From Actinomycetota bacterium (GTDB lineage Bacteria; Actinomycetota; Acidimicrobiia; Spongiisociales; UBA5794), in assembly GCA_013151445.1 (NCBI GenBank), contig JAADIG010000020.1, forward strand, positions 1 to 55,147: a stretch of DNA of 55,147 nt. Reading direction: 5' to 3'. The stretch's first letter is position 1, and every line of letters starts with the position of its first letter. The notes beneath the pieces are model-generated. The model did no database searches and was not told the DNA's origin. It saw only the letters and a list, made by a program, of their open reading frames with translations. Made by a program: the position numbers and the translations under genes. Positions 6,515 to 14,077 of the stretch are shown here, piece by piece.

Positions 6515-8704
6515 TTGGCGACCGATACTCAGACACGGCCGGAAGAGACTGAACAACAGCCCGCAGAGCCACGGCGGCGTTTCAAGGCCAGCGAAGTGTT
6601 GATGGGTGTGGCCGGACTCAGTGTTCTTGCCGTGCTTGGGTCGGGGTGGATTGGTTCGCTGATCACCATTCCTGATCATGAGATTGCGCGGCCCATCTTC
6701 ATCAACATCCCAGCCGTGATGATCGCCACGTTCTACGTAGCCGTTGCGGCATTCCTCGGTATGACGTTCTATCTGTTTGCCCTGCGTGCAAAGAACTGGG
6801 AACGTGGCGCCCCAGAGGATCGAACCCGGATGTGGAAACGTCGTATCCTCGCCGCTCGTGAGGGTCTTTCCATGAAGACTCTCCTGCGTGAACCGGGCGC
6901 CGGGATCATGCACGCCGCCATCTACTACGGGTTCGTGGTTCTCTTCATTGGCACCGTTACGCTCGAAGTCGATCACCTTCTCCCGACCAACATTCAGTTC
7001 CTCAATGGGCGTGTCTACCAGGGGTATTCGTTTGTCCTCGACATCGCTGCGGTCGTGTTTCTCGGGGGGATTGCCATGGCGTATGTGCGCCGGTACGTCG
7101 CGAAACCGTGGCGAGCACGGTCGAAGACCCGTCCCGAGGACTTCTGGATTCTCACACTGCTCGCTTCGATCGGTGTGTCCGGTCTCCTCCTGGAGGCGGC
7201 GCGTATCCAGTTGATAGGTAGCCCCGAATGGGAGAGTTGGTCGTTTGTCGGGAAGGCGATGGCTGGCCTCATCCCGGCGTCGGTGGCGTCGGGGCTGCAT
7301 CAGGTGTTGTGGGCGACCCACGCCGCCCTCTTCCTTGTTTTCCTTGTCATGTTGCCGACCACCAAACTCCGCCATGCGATGACGTCGCCCGCCAACATGG
7401 CTCTCAGCCCTCGTGAGCGCCCCAAGGGTGCAATGCGCGAGATGCCGAACCTGCTCGAAGCAGAGGACATCGAAACGGTTGGCGCATCGGTGATTGCGGA
7501 CTTTACCTGGAAGCAATTGCTCGATACCGATGCGTGTACGGTGTGTGGTCGGTGTACCGCGGTCTGTCCTGCGAACACGACCGGCAAGCCGCTCGACCCC
7601 CGTGAAATCGTGCTCAAACTCGGTGAAGTGGCCGCACGGACGGGGAGCCCGGCCGTCTCGCCGCCCGTCGGCGTTGATGCCAGTATCACGGTGACATCGG
7701 ATAATGTTTTCGAGAGGATCACCCCCGAAGAACTGTGGGCCTGCACAACGTGCAGGGCCTGTGATGAGGCATGTCCCGTCGATATCGAGATCGTTGACAA
7801 GATCCTTGACATGCGTCGATACCTCTCCCTGATGGAGGCCGACTTCCCATCCGAGTTGGGGAAGGCATACATCAACCTCGAGAACCAATCGAACGTCTAC
7901 GGGATGAGTCAGGCGTCGCGTGGTGATTGGACCGACGAGCTCGACTTCGAGGTGAAGGTTCTCGGCGACGCTGGTGTCGAAGCCGAGTATCTGTACTGGG
8001 TTGGATGTGCGGGCAGCTTCGATGACCGCAATCGCAAGGTGACGATCTCGACTGCGAAACTACTCCACAAGGCCGGTGTTGATTTTGCGATCCTTGGCCC
8101 CCGTGAGCTGTGCACCGGTGATCCGGCACGTCGTACCGGCAATGAGTATGTGTTCCAGGGTCTGGCGCTCCAGAACATTGAGACACTGAACGATCTGGGT
8201 ATCACAAAGCTCATCACCCAGTGCCCACACTGCTTTAACACGATGCAGAATGAATACCCCCAGTTCGGTGGGCACTACGAAGTGATGCACCACTCGGAGT
8301 TGTTGATGAGCCTCGTCGATGAGGGTGCGTTGACTCCGAAACATGACTCCTCGAAGACGATCACCTATCACGATCCGTGTTACCTGGGTCGTCACAACGA
8401 CGTGTACACCGCACCGCGCGGCCTCGTTGACATCGCCGGTGGCCGAGTCGAGATGGAGCGCAACGGGACGGGGTCGTTCTGCTGCGGAGCCGGTGGTGGC
8501 CGCATGTTCATGGAGGAGCACACCGGCAAGAAGGTCAACATCGAGCGGACCGAGGAGGCGATCTCTACCGGTGCTGATGTTATTGCCACCGCCTGCCCGT
8601 TCTGCTTCATCATGCTCGACGACGGCGTAAAGGAACTCGGCAATGAATCTGTCGAAGTGAAGGACCTCGCCATCCTCCTCGAAGAGCAAACCAGGGACTC
8701 GTAG
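6515..8704 (+). CDS. Membrane-bound Fe-S oxidoreductase, EtfD-like (heterodisulfide reductase-related)
   Basis: The 729-residue protein has about six membrane helices in residues ~28-280 (a cytochrome b/NarI-like region), two 4Fe-4S motifs at C341/344/347/351 (CTVCGRCTAVC) and C410/413/416/420 (CTTCRACDEAC), then two CCG domains (WVGCAGSFDD; HDPCYLGRHN with SFCCGAGGGRM) like HdrB/GlpC. The mycobacterial homologue EtfD (Rv0338c) is reported to take electrons from the ETF of fatty-acid oxidation into the respiratory chain. Divergence from paaA across a shared regulatory region suggests the same task for phenylacetate breakdown. The TTG at 6515 is chosen because AAGAGGAG lies 6 nt before it and no ATG fits; TAGACT at 6488-6493 is a possible -10. 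The partner ETF is not in the window. Confidence 0.85.
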   Translation: MATDTQTRPEETEQQPAEPRRRFKASEVLMGVAGLSVLAVLGSGWIGSLITIPDHEIARPIFINIPAVMIATFYVAVAAFLGMTFYLFALRAKNWERGAPEDRTRMWKRRILAAREGLSMKTLLREPGAGIMHAAIYYGFVVLFIGTVTLEVDHLLPTNIQFLNGRVYQGYSFVLDIAAVVFLGGIAMAYVRRYVAKPWRARSKTRPEDFWILTLLASIGVSGLLLEAARIQLIGSPEWESWSFVGKAMAGLIPASVASGLHQVLWATHAALFLVFLVMLPTTKLRHAMTSPANMALSPRERPKGAMREMPNLLEAEDIETVGASVIADFTWKQLLDTDACTVCGRCTAVCPANTTGKPLDPREIVLKLGEVAARTGSPAVSPPVGVDASITVTSDNVFERITPEELWACTTCRACDEACPVDIEIVDKILDMRRYLSLMEADFPSELGKAYINLENQSNVYGMSQASRGDWTDELDFEVKVLGDAGVEAEYLYWVGCAGSFDDRNRKVTISTAKLLHKAGVDFAILGPRELCTGDPARRTGNEYVFQGLALQNIETLNDLGITKLITQCPHCFNTMQNEYPQFGGHYEVMHHSELLMSLVDEGALTPKHDSSKTITYHDPCYLGRHNDVYTAPRGLVDIAGGRVEMERNGTGSFCCGAGGGRMFMEEHTGKKVNIERTEEAISTGADVIATACPFCFIMLDDGVKELGNESVEVKDLAILLEEQTRDS

Positions 8705-8861
8705 CAGTCGCGATCACGCGGTGACGTTCCCCTCGGTTATGGGCGTGTGACCAGACATGACGTGCTATTTGGATATAGCCACCCCTGGCACTCAAGCGAT
8801 TTCGCCGTTTCGCCGATGACTCTGGAGAAGTTGTTGTTGTTACTTGGAGGGCTTCAGAATA

Positions 8862-9503
8862 ATGAGTTGTGTAACGTGCGGTAGCGAGGGATCCGTTCGC
8901 AGGGATGCTGCCGTTTACTGCACCAGCTGTGCGACGCGCCGAGACTGGGGGACCGTCCTTGAGGCGGTGCAGAACCCGCGCGGCAAGAATTCACCGATTA
9001 TGTTCGATGAGCCGAACGACGAAGCCGATTCTTCCACAGTCCCGATAAACGAGCGTGTCGAAGTACCGGTGACCGACGAGCCAATACTCGCACCAGCGGC
9101 GGCCGTATCGTCCGCTGAATCATCCGCCGAACCGTCCGTCGCCACGGAGTCGCCCTTTGCGGTGCTCCATGGTGATGCGAAACCCGTGGACGCCACCAAG
9201 GGAGAGTCGCTTGTCGATGAGTCCATGTTGAAGGCGATCGACGAACTCACCAAGAGCCTGGAGGTGTTGCCGACGGCCGAGGAGACCCGGGCGCAGTACG
9301 CATCATCTCAGGGTGATGCGGCCGAGCACGACGCCGTTGAACCGGCCTTGGCCCTTGCCTCCCAAGTGATCGCATCTGCCAGCGAATCACTGCCGGCCCC
9401 GCGATACGCAGCCCCCGAACTGGGCGAGCAAACCGAGGACCCCGTGGCAGTACCAGCGGCCATGGCGAGCCAGAACGGCCACAAGGCGGATCCGTTCACA
9501 TAA
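8862..9503 (+). CDS. Hypothetical protein with N-terminal zinc ribbon and low-complexity tail
   Basis: The 213-residue protein starts MSCVTCGSEGSVRRD and has a second Cys pair in YCTSC, a 4-Cys zinc ribbon in the first ~25 residues. The rest is acidic and rich in Ala, Ser, Glu and Pro, with one possible helix (MLKAIDELTKSLEVLPTAEE), and is probably disordered. No signal or membrane segment is seen, so it is likely cytoplasmic. The ATG at 8862 follows GGAGG at 8846-8850 with an 11-nt gap; an earlier TTG at 8844 overlaps that signal. It sits alone between the Fe-S oxidoreductase and a convergent ABC transporter. I do not recognise the family. Confidence 0.65.
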   Translation: MSCVTCGSEGSVRRDAAVYCTSCATRRDWGTVLEAVQNPRGKNSPIMFDEPNDEADSSTVPINERVEVPVTDEPILAPAAAVSSAESSAEPSVATESPFAVLHGDAKPVDATKGESLVDESMLKAIDELTKSLEVLPTAEETRAQYASSQGDAAEHDAVEPALALASQVIASASESLPAPRYAAPELGEQTEDPVAVPAAMASQNGHKADPFT

Positions 9504-9523
9504 CGCGAGGACCCCGCGACTCG

Positions 9524-10375
9524 CTACTTATCCTGGCCGATTGCGAACCCGCTCATAAACGGTTTCTGCATGAGGATGAACACAAGCCCGGGTGGGAGTG
9601 ATGCAAGAACGGCAGCCAACATCAGTGGTCCGAAGTTGAGCGAGCCGTCGATATTCGTCAATGTCTGAAGCGCCGCCTGGACTACCTGTTTCGACTCGTC
9701 CCGAATGATGAGACTGGGCCACAAGAACATGTTCCAGGTATATACAAACTGGATGACGAACAGAGCCGCGATGACGTTCCACGAGAGCGGAATCAATACC
9801 TTGCGGAGAAACTGCACCGGTGAGGCCCCGTCGATCTGAGATGCCTCAAGAAGCTCGGTCGGCATGTTCGCAAAATGTTGGCGGAACAAGAATGCCCCGG
9901 TTGCCGAGGCGAGGAACGGTACAACCAGTGCGGCCATGGTGTCCTGCCATCCGAAACCGCCCACCAAGCGAAACATTGCAAGGATCATGACCTCGGTGGG
10001 CATCATCAACGTGATGAGGACGAGGCCGAACACGATCCATTTGCCACGGAACTTGAAGTACACAAATGCCAAGCCGGCGAGCAGCGACAGGATTGTCTTG
10101 CCCGTTGTCACGAGTACCGCCTGCTGCAGTGAGTTCATCATGGCACCGGCGAAGTCGCGCTTTACCCACACGGCATTGAGGTTGCTCCAAAATGCGGAAC
10201 CCGGTGTGAACTGAAACGAATAGGTCTCCGCGTTCGTTTGTGTGGCGACCAGCATGGCGTACAGCAGCGGGAAGGCAATGATGAGCGCGGTGATCGTCAG
10301 ACCGATGTGATAGGGCCAACGGCGACCTCGGAAGAAGGTTTTCCGGCGAACTCCTGGCGAAAGACCGTTCATCAT
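9524..10375 (-). CDS. Carbohydrate-type ABC transporter permease (MalG/UgpE family)
   Basis: The 283-residue membrane protein has six predicted helices and the family EAA loop EASQIDGASPVQFLRKVLIPL near residue 185, which docks with the ATPase. The first helix is IGLTITALIIAFPLLYAML; an MMPTEVMILAMF segment and the typical end (PFMSGFAIGQDK) agree with the MalG/UgpE group. The ATG at 10375 overlaps the stop of the first permease as ATGATG, so the two are coupled. It is the last gene of an operon of binding protein, permease 1 and permease 2 with no ATPase gene. The substrate is probably a sugar or sugar phosphate, by family only. Confidence 0.9.
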   Translation of the reverse strand: MMNGLSPGVRRKTFFRGRRWPYHIGLTITALIIAFPLLYAMLVATQTNAETYSFQFTPGSAFWSNLNAVWVKRDFAGAMMNSLQQAVLVTTGKTILSLLAGLAFVYFKFRGKWIVFGLVLITLMMPTEVMILAMFRLVGGFGWQDTMAALVVPFLASATGAFLFRQHFANMPTELLEASQIDGASPVQFLRKVLIPLSWNVIAALFVIQFVYTWNMFLWPSLIIRDESKQVVQAALQTLTNIDGSLNFGPLMLAAVLASLPPGLVFILMQKPFMSGFAIGQDK

Positions 10376-11751
10376 GAACCCCCGTAACTGACGCGTTCGC
10401 CGCTCGTTCTGAATTGCCACAGCGTGACACCGATGACGGCGAGGAACAAGAGAACGGATTGGGCCGCACCGCGGCCGAGGTCCCCATTGTTGACACCGAC
10501 GCGGATGATCTCATAGATCGCGACCGACGTCTTACCTGCGGGAGCGCCCTTGGTCATGAAGTCGATAGTGCCGTACACCTCGAAGAAGGCATACGTGAGG
10601 TTGGTGACCAGCAAGAAAAACGTAATTGGTGACAGGGCGGGAAGTACGATCTTGGTGAATCGCTGACGGGCCGAAGCCCCGTCGATCAGGGAGGCCTCCA
10701 CCTGATCTACCGACACCGTCTGGAGACCAGCAAGATAGAAGAGGATGTTGTAACCGATGATCTTCCAACTGCTTGCCAGGATGATTGCCATCTGTGCCAG
10801 GATCGCACTCTCGCGATAGTTCGGTACGTCAATGCCAAACCAGTTTTCCATGGTGTAGGTGAAGATTCCGGCAGTTGGGTCGAAAATCATGAAAAACAGG
10901 AGTCCCGCGACCGCAGGAGAAATCGCATAGGGCCAGATGAGAAGTGTTCGGTAGACGCCGCCGCCCTTGATCTGACGGAACGCAAGGTAAGCGATTCCCA
11001 GACCACCGACCATACCGAAGACAACAATCCCGACCGAGATGATGACCGTATTGAGGTACACGGGTCGGTAGGCAACCTGACCCGCACCGCCAGCGGAGAA
11101 CATGGCGTAAAAAGCCACGAACGCCGACAACATAGCCACGACCGATGTGACGTCCGCACCACGGCGGCTCCACGTATCGGGTGTTGAGCGCTTAACCCAA
11201 AGACGGGCAGCGTAGATGAATCCGATGGCAAGCAACGGGTAGGCGACCAGCCGAACTGGATCGGTGATCAAGAGTTCCGAGAAGTTCCCGAAACAAACAT
11301 CCTTGGACCTTGGCGCTCCGAGCCGTGTCAGTTTCGATGAGAGCGTGAAGGTCTGGATTGCGGGGGTGTAAAGAAACACCGCAAGAATGATCAGTGTGGG
11401 TGAAAGTAACAACCAGGGCACCCACCAGCCCATACGGTAACCACCGGTCCGAATCTCTCCGGCGACTCCGCCGCCCCCGGTCCGTTTGCCATCGCGTCTG
11501 TCAAAGACCGACTGTGTGACGATGAGAGCGAGCCAGGCGCCGCCAGCCATGAGGGCCCAGGCGAGAAGATGGTCCACTCCGCTGGTCTCTTCGGCGAACG
11601 CACACTGGCCCATGCCGATGGGGGTGACTGCTGCACCGAAGACGGCGGCAGCCGAGGCGATCCCGTAGCGCGGTAGAGAGGGTTTCTCTGACTTCCACCA
11701 TACAAAGATGGGGCCAAGGAACGCGGCGACGATGAGCCCAAGGATCAACAT
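10372..11751 (-). CDS. Enlarged carbohydrate ABC transporter permease (MalF/UgpA family)
   Basis: At 459 residues this is much longer than the usual 290-320 of UgpA-type permeases. The core is clear: GWWVPWLLLSPTLIILAVFL as first core helix, NTVIISVGIVVFGMVGGLG, and the EAA loop EASLIDGASARQRFTKIVLP. Two additions are visible. About 100 N-terminal residues hold roughly three more helices (LILGLIVAAFLGPIFVWW, IASAAAVFGAAVTPIG, LLAWALMAGGAWLALIV). About 65 residues between core helix 1 and NTVIIS hold two more (LLAIGFIYAARLWV, SVVAMLSAFVAFYAMF). It follows the binding-protein gene after a hairpin at 11792-11817 and overlaps the second permease. The role of the extra helices is unknown. Confidence 0.88.
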   Translation of the reverse strand: MLILGLIVAAFLGPIFVWWKSEKPSLPRYGIASAAAVFGAAVTPIGMGQCAFAEETSGVDHLLAWALMAGGAWLALIVTQSVFDRRDGKRTGGGGVAGEIRTGGYRMGWWVPWLLLSPTLIILAVFLYTPAIQTFTLSSKLTRLGAPRSKDVCFGNFSELLITDPVRLVAYPLLAIGFIYAARLWVKRSTPDTWSRRGADVTSVVAMLSAFVAFYAMFSAGGAGQVAYRPVYLNTVIISVGIVVFGMVGGLGIAYLAFRQIKGGGVYRTLLIWPYAISPAVAGLLFFMIFDPTAGIFTYTMENWFGIDVPNYRESAILAQMAIILASSWKIIGYNILFYLAGLQTVSVDQVEASLIDGASARQRFTKIVLPALSPITFFLLVTNLTYAFFEVYGTIDFMTKGAPAGKTSVAIYEIIRVGVNNGDLGRGAAQSVLLFLAVIGVTLWQFRTSGERVSYGGS

Positions 11752-11791
11752 GGATTGTCAGCTGTCATCGAGACCCCATTTGATTGAGTGA

Positions 11792-11817
11792 GGGGGTGGA
11801 GCAGGTGCTCCACCCCC
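11792..11817 (-). terminator. GC-rich hairpin between binding-protein and permease genes
   Basis: GGGGGTGGAGCA and TGCTCCACCCCC form a 12-bp stem around GG, extendable by one A-T pair. It lies 16 nt past the binding-protein stop and before the permease start on the minus strand. Such internal hairpins commonly cut transcription or protect the upstream mRNA, raising binding-protein levels over permease levels. Confidence 0.7.
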
Positions 11818-11833
11818 TTGACTCGTGTGCTCT

Positions 11834-13258
11834 CTAGTTGCCGAAGAGCGCTTCGTACTCGGAGAGTGACTTGTTCGCTTCCTCGTTGGCTTGACCCAAA
11901 CGGGTAGCCACATCAACGTCGTTCACGAGGATATCCTCGATCGCGAGCGTGAGGATGTCACGGATTCCGACGAAGTTACCGATCAACGCACCCAGCGAAG
12001 CTGGAGTGTTCGCTGCGGCAGCGAGCTGATCGGAGGCGACCTTGGCGTTTGGCGCCTCGTCGTACCAACCCTCAGCATTCAGCAGGGCCACGGCATCCTC
12101 GGTGATCGGGACGTACCCGGTCAACTGGTGCCATGCGGCTGCGTTCTTAGGGTTCGAGAAGAAGTTCATGAACGCCAAAGCGCCATCTTCCTTCTTCGTG
12201 TCCATACCGTCGAGCATCCAGATGGTTGCTCCACCAATGAGGTTACCGACGTACGGCACATTCTCGTTGCGTGGCATGAAGCTCGCCTTGAGCTCGAATC
12301 CGAGATCAGTGGCTTCGTCCGTGTGGATAACGGTATCGGAGCTGGAGTCGATCATCATGGCGAGTTCGCCTGCGAGGTACGCACTGTCGACGCCACCCCA
12401 GTCACGCTGCTGGCCGGTGTAGGTGTAGTAACCCTTGTCGGCGAGATCCTTCCACCAGGTGACATAATCGATCATGCCCTTGGAGTTGAGGAAAACCTCG
12501 GTTGCGCGGCCGGAACGACCATTGTCATTGTTGGCGAGAAGCTCACCCTGCTGACCAAGGCTCTGCTCGGCAAACCATGAGTGGTTTGGCCATGAGATAC
12601 AGCCGCTTGGGCCGTCCGTCATTGCCATGACCTTCTCACAGGCAGCTGTTACTTCACCCCAGGTCTCTGGTGGTTTCGTTACGCCAGCAGCGTTCAAGAT
12701 GTCCATGTTGGACAAAAGCACGGTGCTGGATGTGTTCCAAGGCATCGAGTAGAACGAACCGTCGACGGTGTAGTAGTCGCGGGCTGCGCTCACAACGTTG
12801 TCGAGCACAACTGGCTCGCCCAGGATCTCGGTACGGCCACCGATTGCTTCGGTGACTGACTTGAAGATCTTGTTGCCGCTTGAGTCCACTGCGTCGAGGG
12901 CTTGCCGGGTGGCGGCCTCAAAGAAGTGGATGAGCGCTGGTGGCTGGCCACTGTCTACAGCGAGAACGGCTGCATCGAATACGTCGTTGTAAGACGCAAA
13001 CGATGTCACCTTCACGTTGTATTCAGGGTGGGCTGCATTGAACTCTGCTGCTCTGTCCTGAGCGAAGCCAAGTCGCTTCTCATCAGAAAAAGCAACCCAG
13101 AAATCAATTTCGATCGGATCGCCACTGGGCGCGTCGGTGGCAGTTGTATCGCCACCGCCCGCATCAGCGACGGTGGTCGTGGTGGCATCAGCGCCGCCTC
13201 CACAGGCAGCAGCAACCAGTGCGATTGCAGCTGCCAAGACCATGAGTCGGTACTTCAT
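11834..13258 (-). CDS. ABC transporter solute-binding lipoprotein (UgpB/MalE type)
   Basis: The 474-residue protein starts MKYRLMVLAAAIALVAAAC with the lipobox Cys at residue 19, then a Thr/Ala/Gly-rich linker and a family 1 extracellular solute-binding domain (IEIDFWVAFSDEKRLGFAQD, FNAAHPEYNVKV, YYTVDGSFYSMPWNTSSTVL, AALAFMNFFSNP pattern). It should capture the solute outside the membrane for the two permeases downstream. The ATG at 13258 has an excellent signal, AAGGAGATATAC directly before it; a hairpin at 13278-13296 lies in the leader. The nearest upstream gene on this strand is the glutamine amidotransferase 116 bp away, so co-expression with that operon is possible. Confidence 0.92.
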   Translation of the reverse strand: MKYRLMVLAAAIALVAAACGGGADATTTTVADAGGGDTTATDAPSGDPIEIDFWVAFSDEKRLGFAQDRAAEFNAAHPEYNVKVTSFASYNDVFDAAVLAVDSGQPPALIHFFEAATRQALDAVDSSGNKIFKSVTEAIGGRTEILGEPVVLDNVVSAARDYYTVDGSFYSMPWNTSSTVLLSNMDILNAAGVTKPPETWGEVTAACEKVMAMTDGPSGCISWPNHSWFAEQSLGQQGELLANNDNGRSGRATEVFLNSKGMIDYVTWWKDLADKGYYTYTGQQRDWGGVDSAYLAGELAMMIDSSSDTVIHTDEATDLGFELKASFMPRNENVPYVGNLIGGATIWMLDGMDTKKEDGALAFMNFFSNPKNAAAWHQLTGYVPITEDAVALLNAEGWYDEAPNAKVASDQLAAAANTPASLGALIGNFVGIRDILTLAIEDILVNDVDVATRLGQANEEANKSLSEYEALFGN

Positions 13259-13277
13259 GTATATCTCCTTTTCAATA

Positions 13278-13296
13278 CCCGGCACGTGGTGCCGGG
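13278..13296 (-). promoter_or_regulatory. Leader hairpin upstream of the binding-protein RBS
   Basis: CCCGGCAC and GTGCCGGG form an 8-bp stem with a 3-nt loop, ending a few bases before AAGGAG of the binding-protein gene. It may stabilise the mRNA start or end transcripts from the upstream operon. There is no T tract. The role is inferred. Confidence 0.4.
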
Positions 13297-13374
13297 AGAG
13301 CTCGAATCGCGCACATGCGATCAAGCGTGGCGCCGATGCTAGTCAGTCGCGCGCAGCAAGGCACAAACGTCCCA

Positions 13375-14076
13375 TCATCGCACCGGAGACTGGAACACCT
13401 CGCGCATCCATCGCGTGACGACCTTCTCGGACGTCGGTGTCGCCAACGAGTCGATGGCCGTATCGGTGAGTTCTCCGAGACGATCTCGTCGGTCGGCATA
13501 CAAAGCAGCGGCATAGGCAGGGGGGAACTCTGGGTGCCCCTGAACGCCGACGAGTCCCGGACCGAACTCGATCAGGAAGTTCGGGCAGTGGTCACTCGAG
13601 CCGACAACTCTGGCGTCATCTGGCAGTGAAACGACCTGGTCTTGATGGAGCATGATCAACGAAATCGTGGACTCGCCGGGTTGCATCCACGGACGTGTCT
13701 CGGTGACGGTCATTGCGTGGACCCCCACACCCCAGCCCCGATCCGAACGTTTAACAACACCCCCGAGTGCGGTTGCCATGACCTGGAGTCCGAAACATAT
13801 TCCGAACATGGGGACCGCGGCCCCCGCCACCGACCGCACGAATGCTTCGAGATCGCGGATCCACTGCTGGTCCTCGTACACCGATGCCGACGACCCCGAA
13901 ATGATATATGCGTCGCAGGTGTCGGGGCGCGTGGGGAGTTCACCCGCGTAGGCGTCGAATACGACGAGTTCTCCCGGGACCGACTGCAGCATCGACGAAA
14001 CCATTTTCTGATAGTCGCCAGCTATGGACTCGAACTGGTCAAGGACATGGTCACATTTGAGGAGGCCGATGCGCAC
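13375..14076 (-). CDS. Class I glutamine amidotransferase-like hydrolase (possible gamma-glutamyl hydrolase)
   Basis: The 233-residue protein has the class I amidotransferase triad: Cys in GICFGLQVMA and the His/Glu pair in GHPEF. The start is a GTG at 14076, one base after the aldehyde dehydrogenase stop, giving the family-typical N-terminus MRIGLLKCDHV. It is a stand-alone hydrolase domain with no synthetase partner. As the last gene of an operon with a GlnA-like ligase, an SDR and an aldehyde dehydrogenase, it is a good candidate for removing gamma-glutamate from the oxidised product, the job of PuuD in the putrescine route. PuuD itself belongs to a different group of the same fold, so the substrate is inferred. 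Confidence 0.85.
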   Translation of the reverse strand: MRIGLLKCDHVLDQFESIAGDYQKMVSSMLQSVPGELVVFDAYAGELPTRPDTCDAYIISGSSASVYEDQQWIRDLEAFVRSVAGAAVPMFGICFGLQVMATALGGVVKRSDRGWGVGVHAMTVTETRPWMQPGESTISLIMLHQDQVVSLPDDARVVGSSDHCPNFLIEFGPGLVGVQGHPEFPPAYAAALYADRRDRLGELTDTAIDSLATPTSEKVVTRWMREVFQSPVR

Positions 14077-14077
14077 G

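Noticed and set aside
5787-6572. 261-codon frame overlapping paaA and the paa control region
   Set aside because: It is in another frame of a certain gene and runs through the promoter/operator; composition is that of a shadow frame.
6452-7888. 478-codon open frame antisense to the EtfD-like gene
   Set aside because: It lies opposite a gene with clear cluster motifs and TM helices; its own translation is Arg/His/Gly-rich without any domain pattern. Long antisense frames are common in high-GC DNA.
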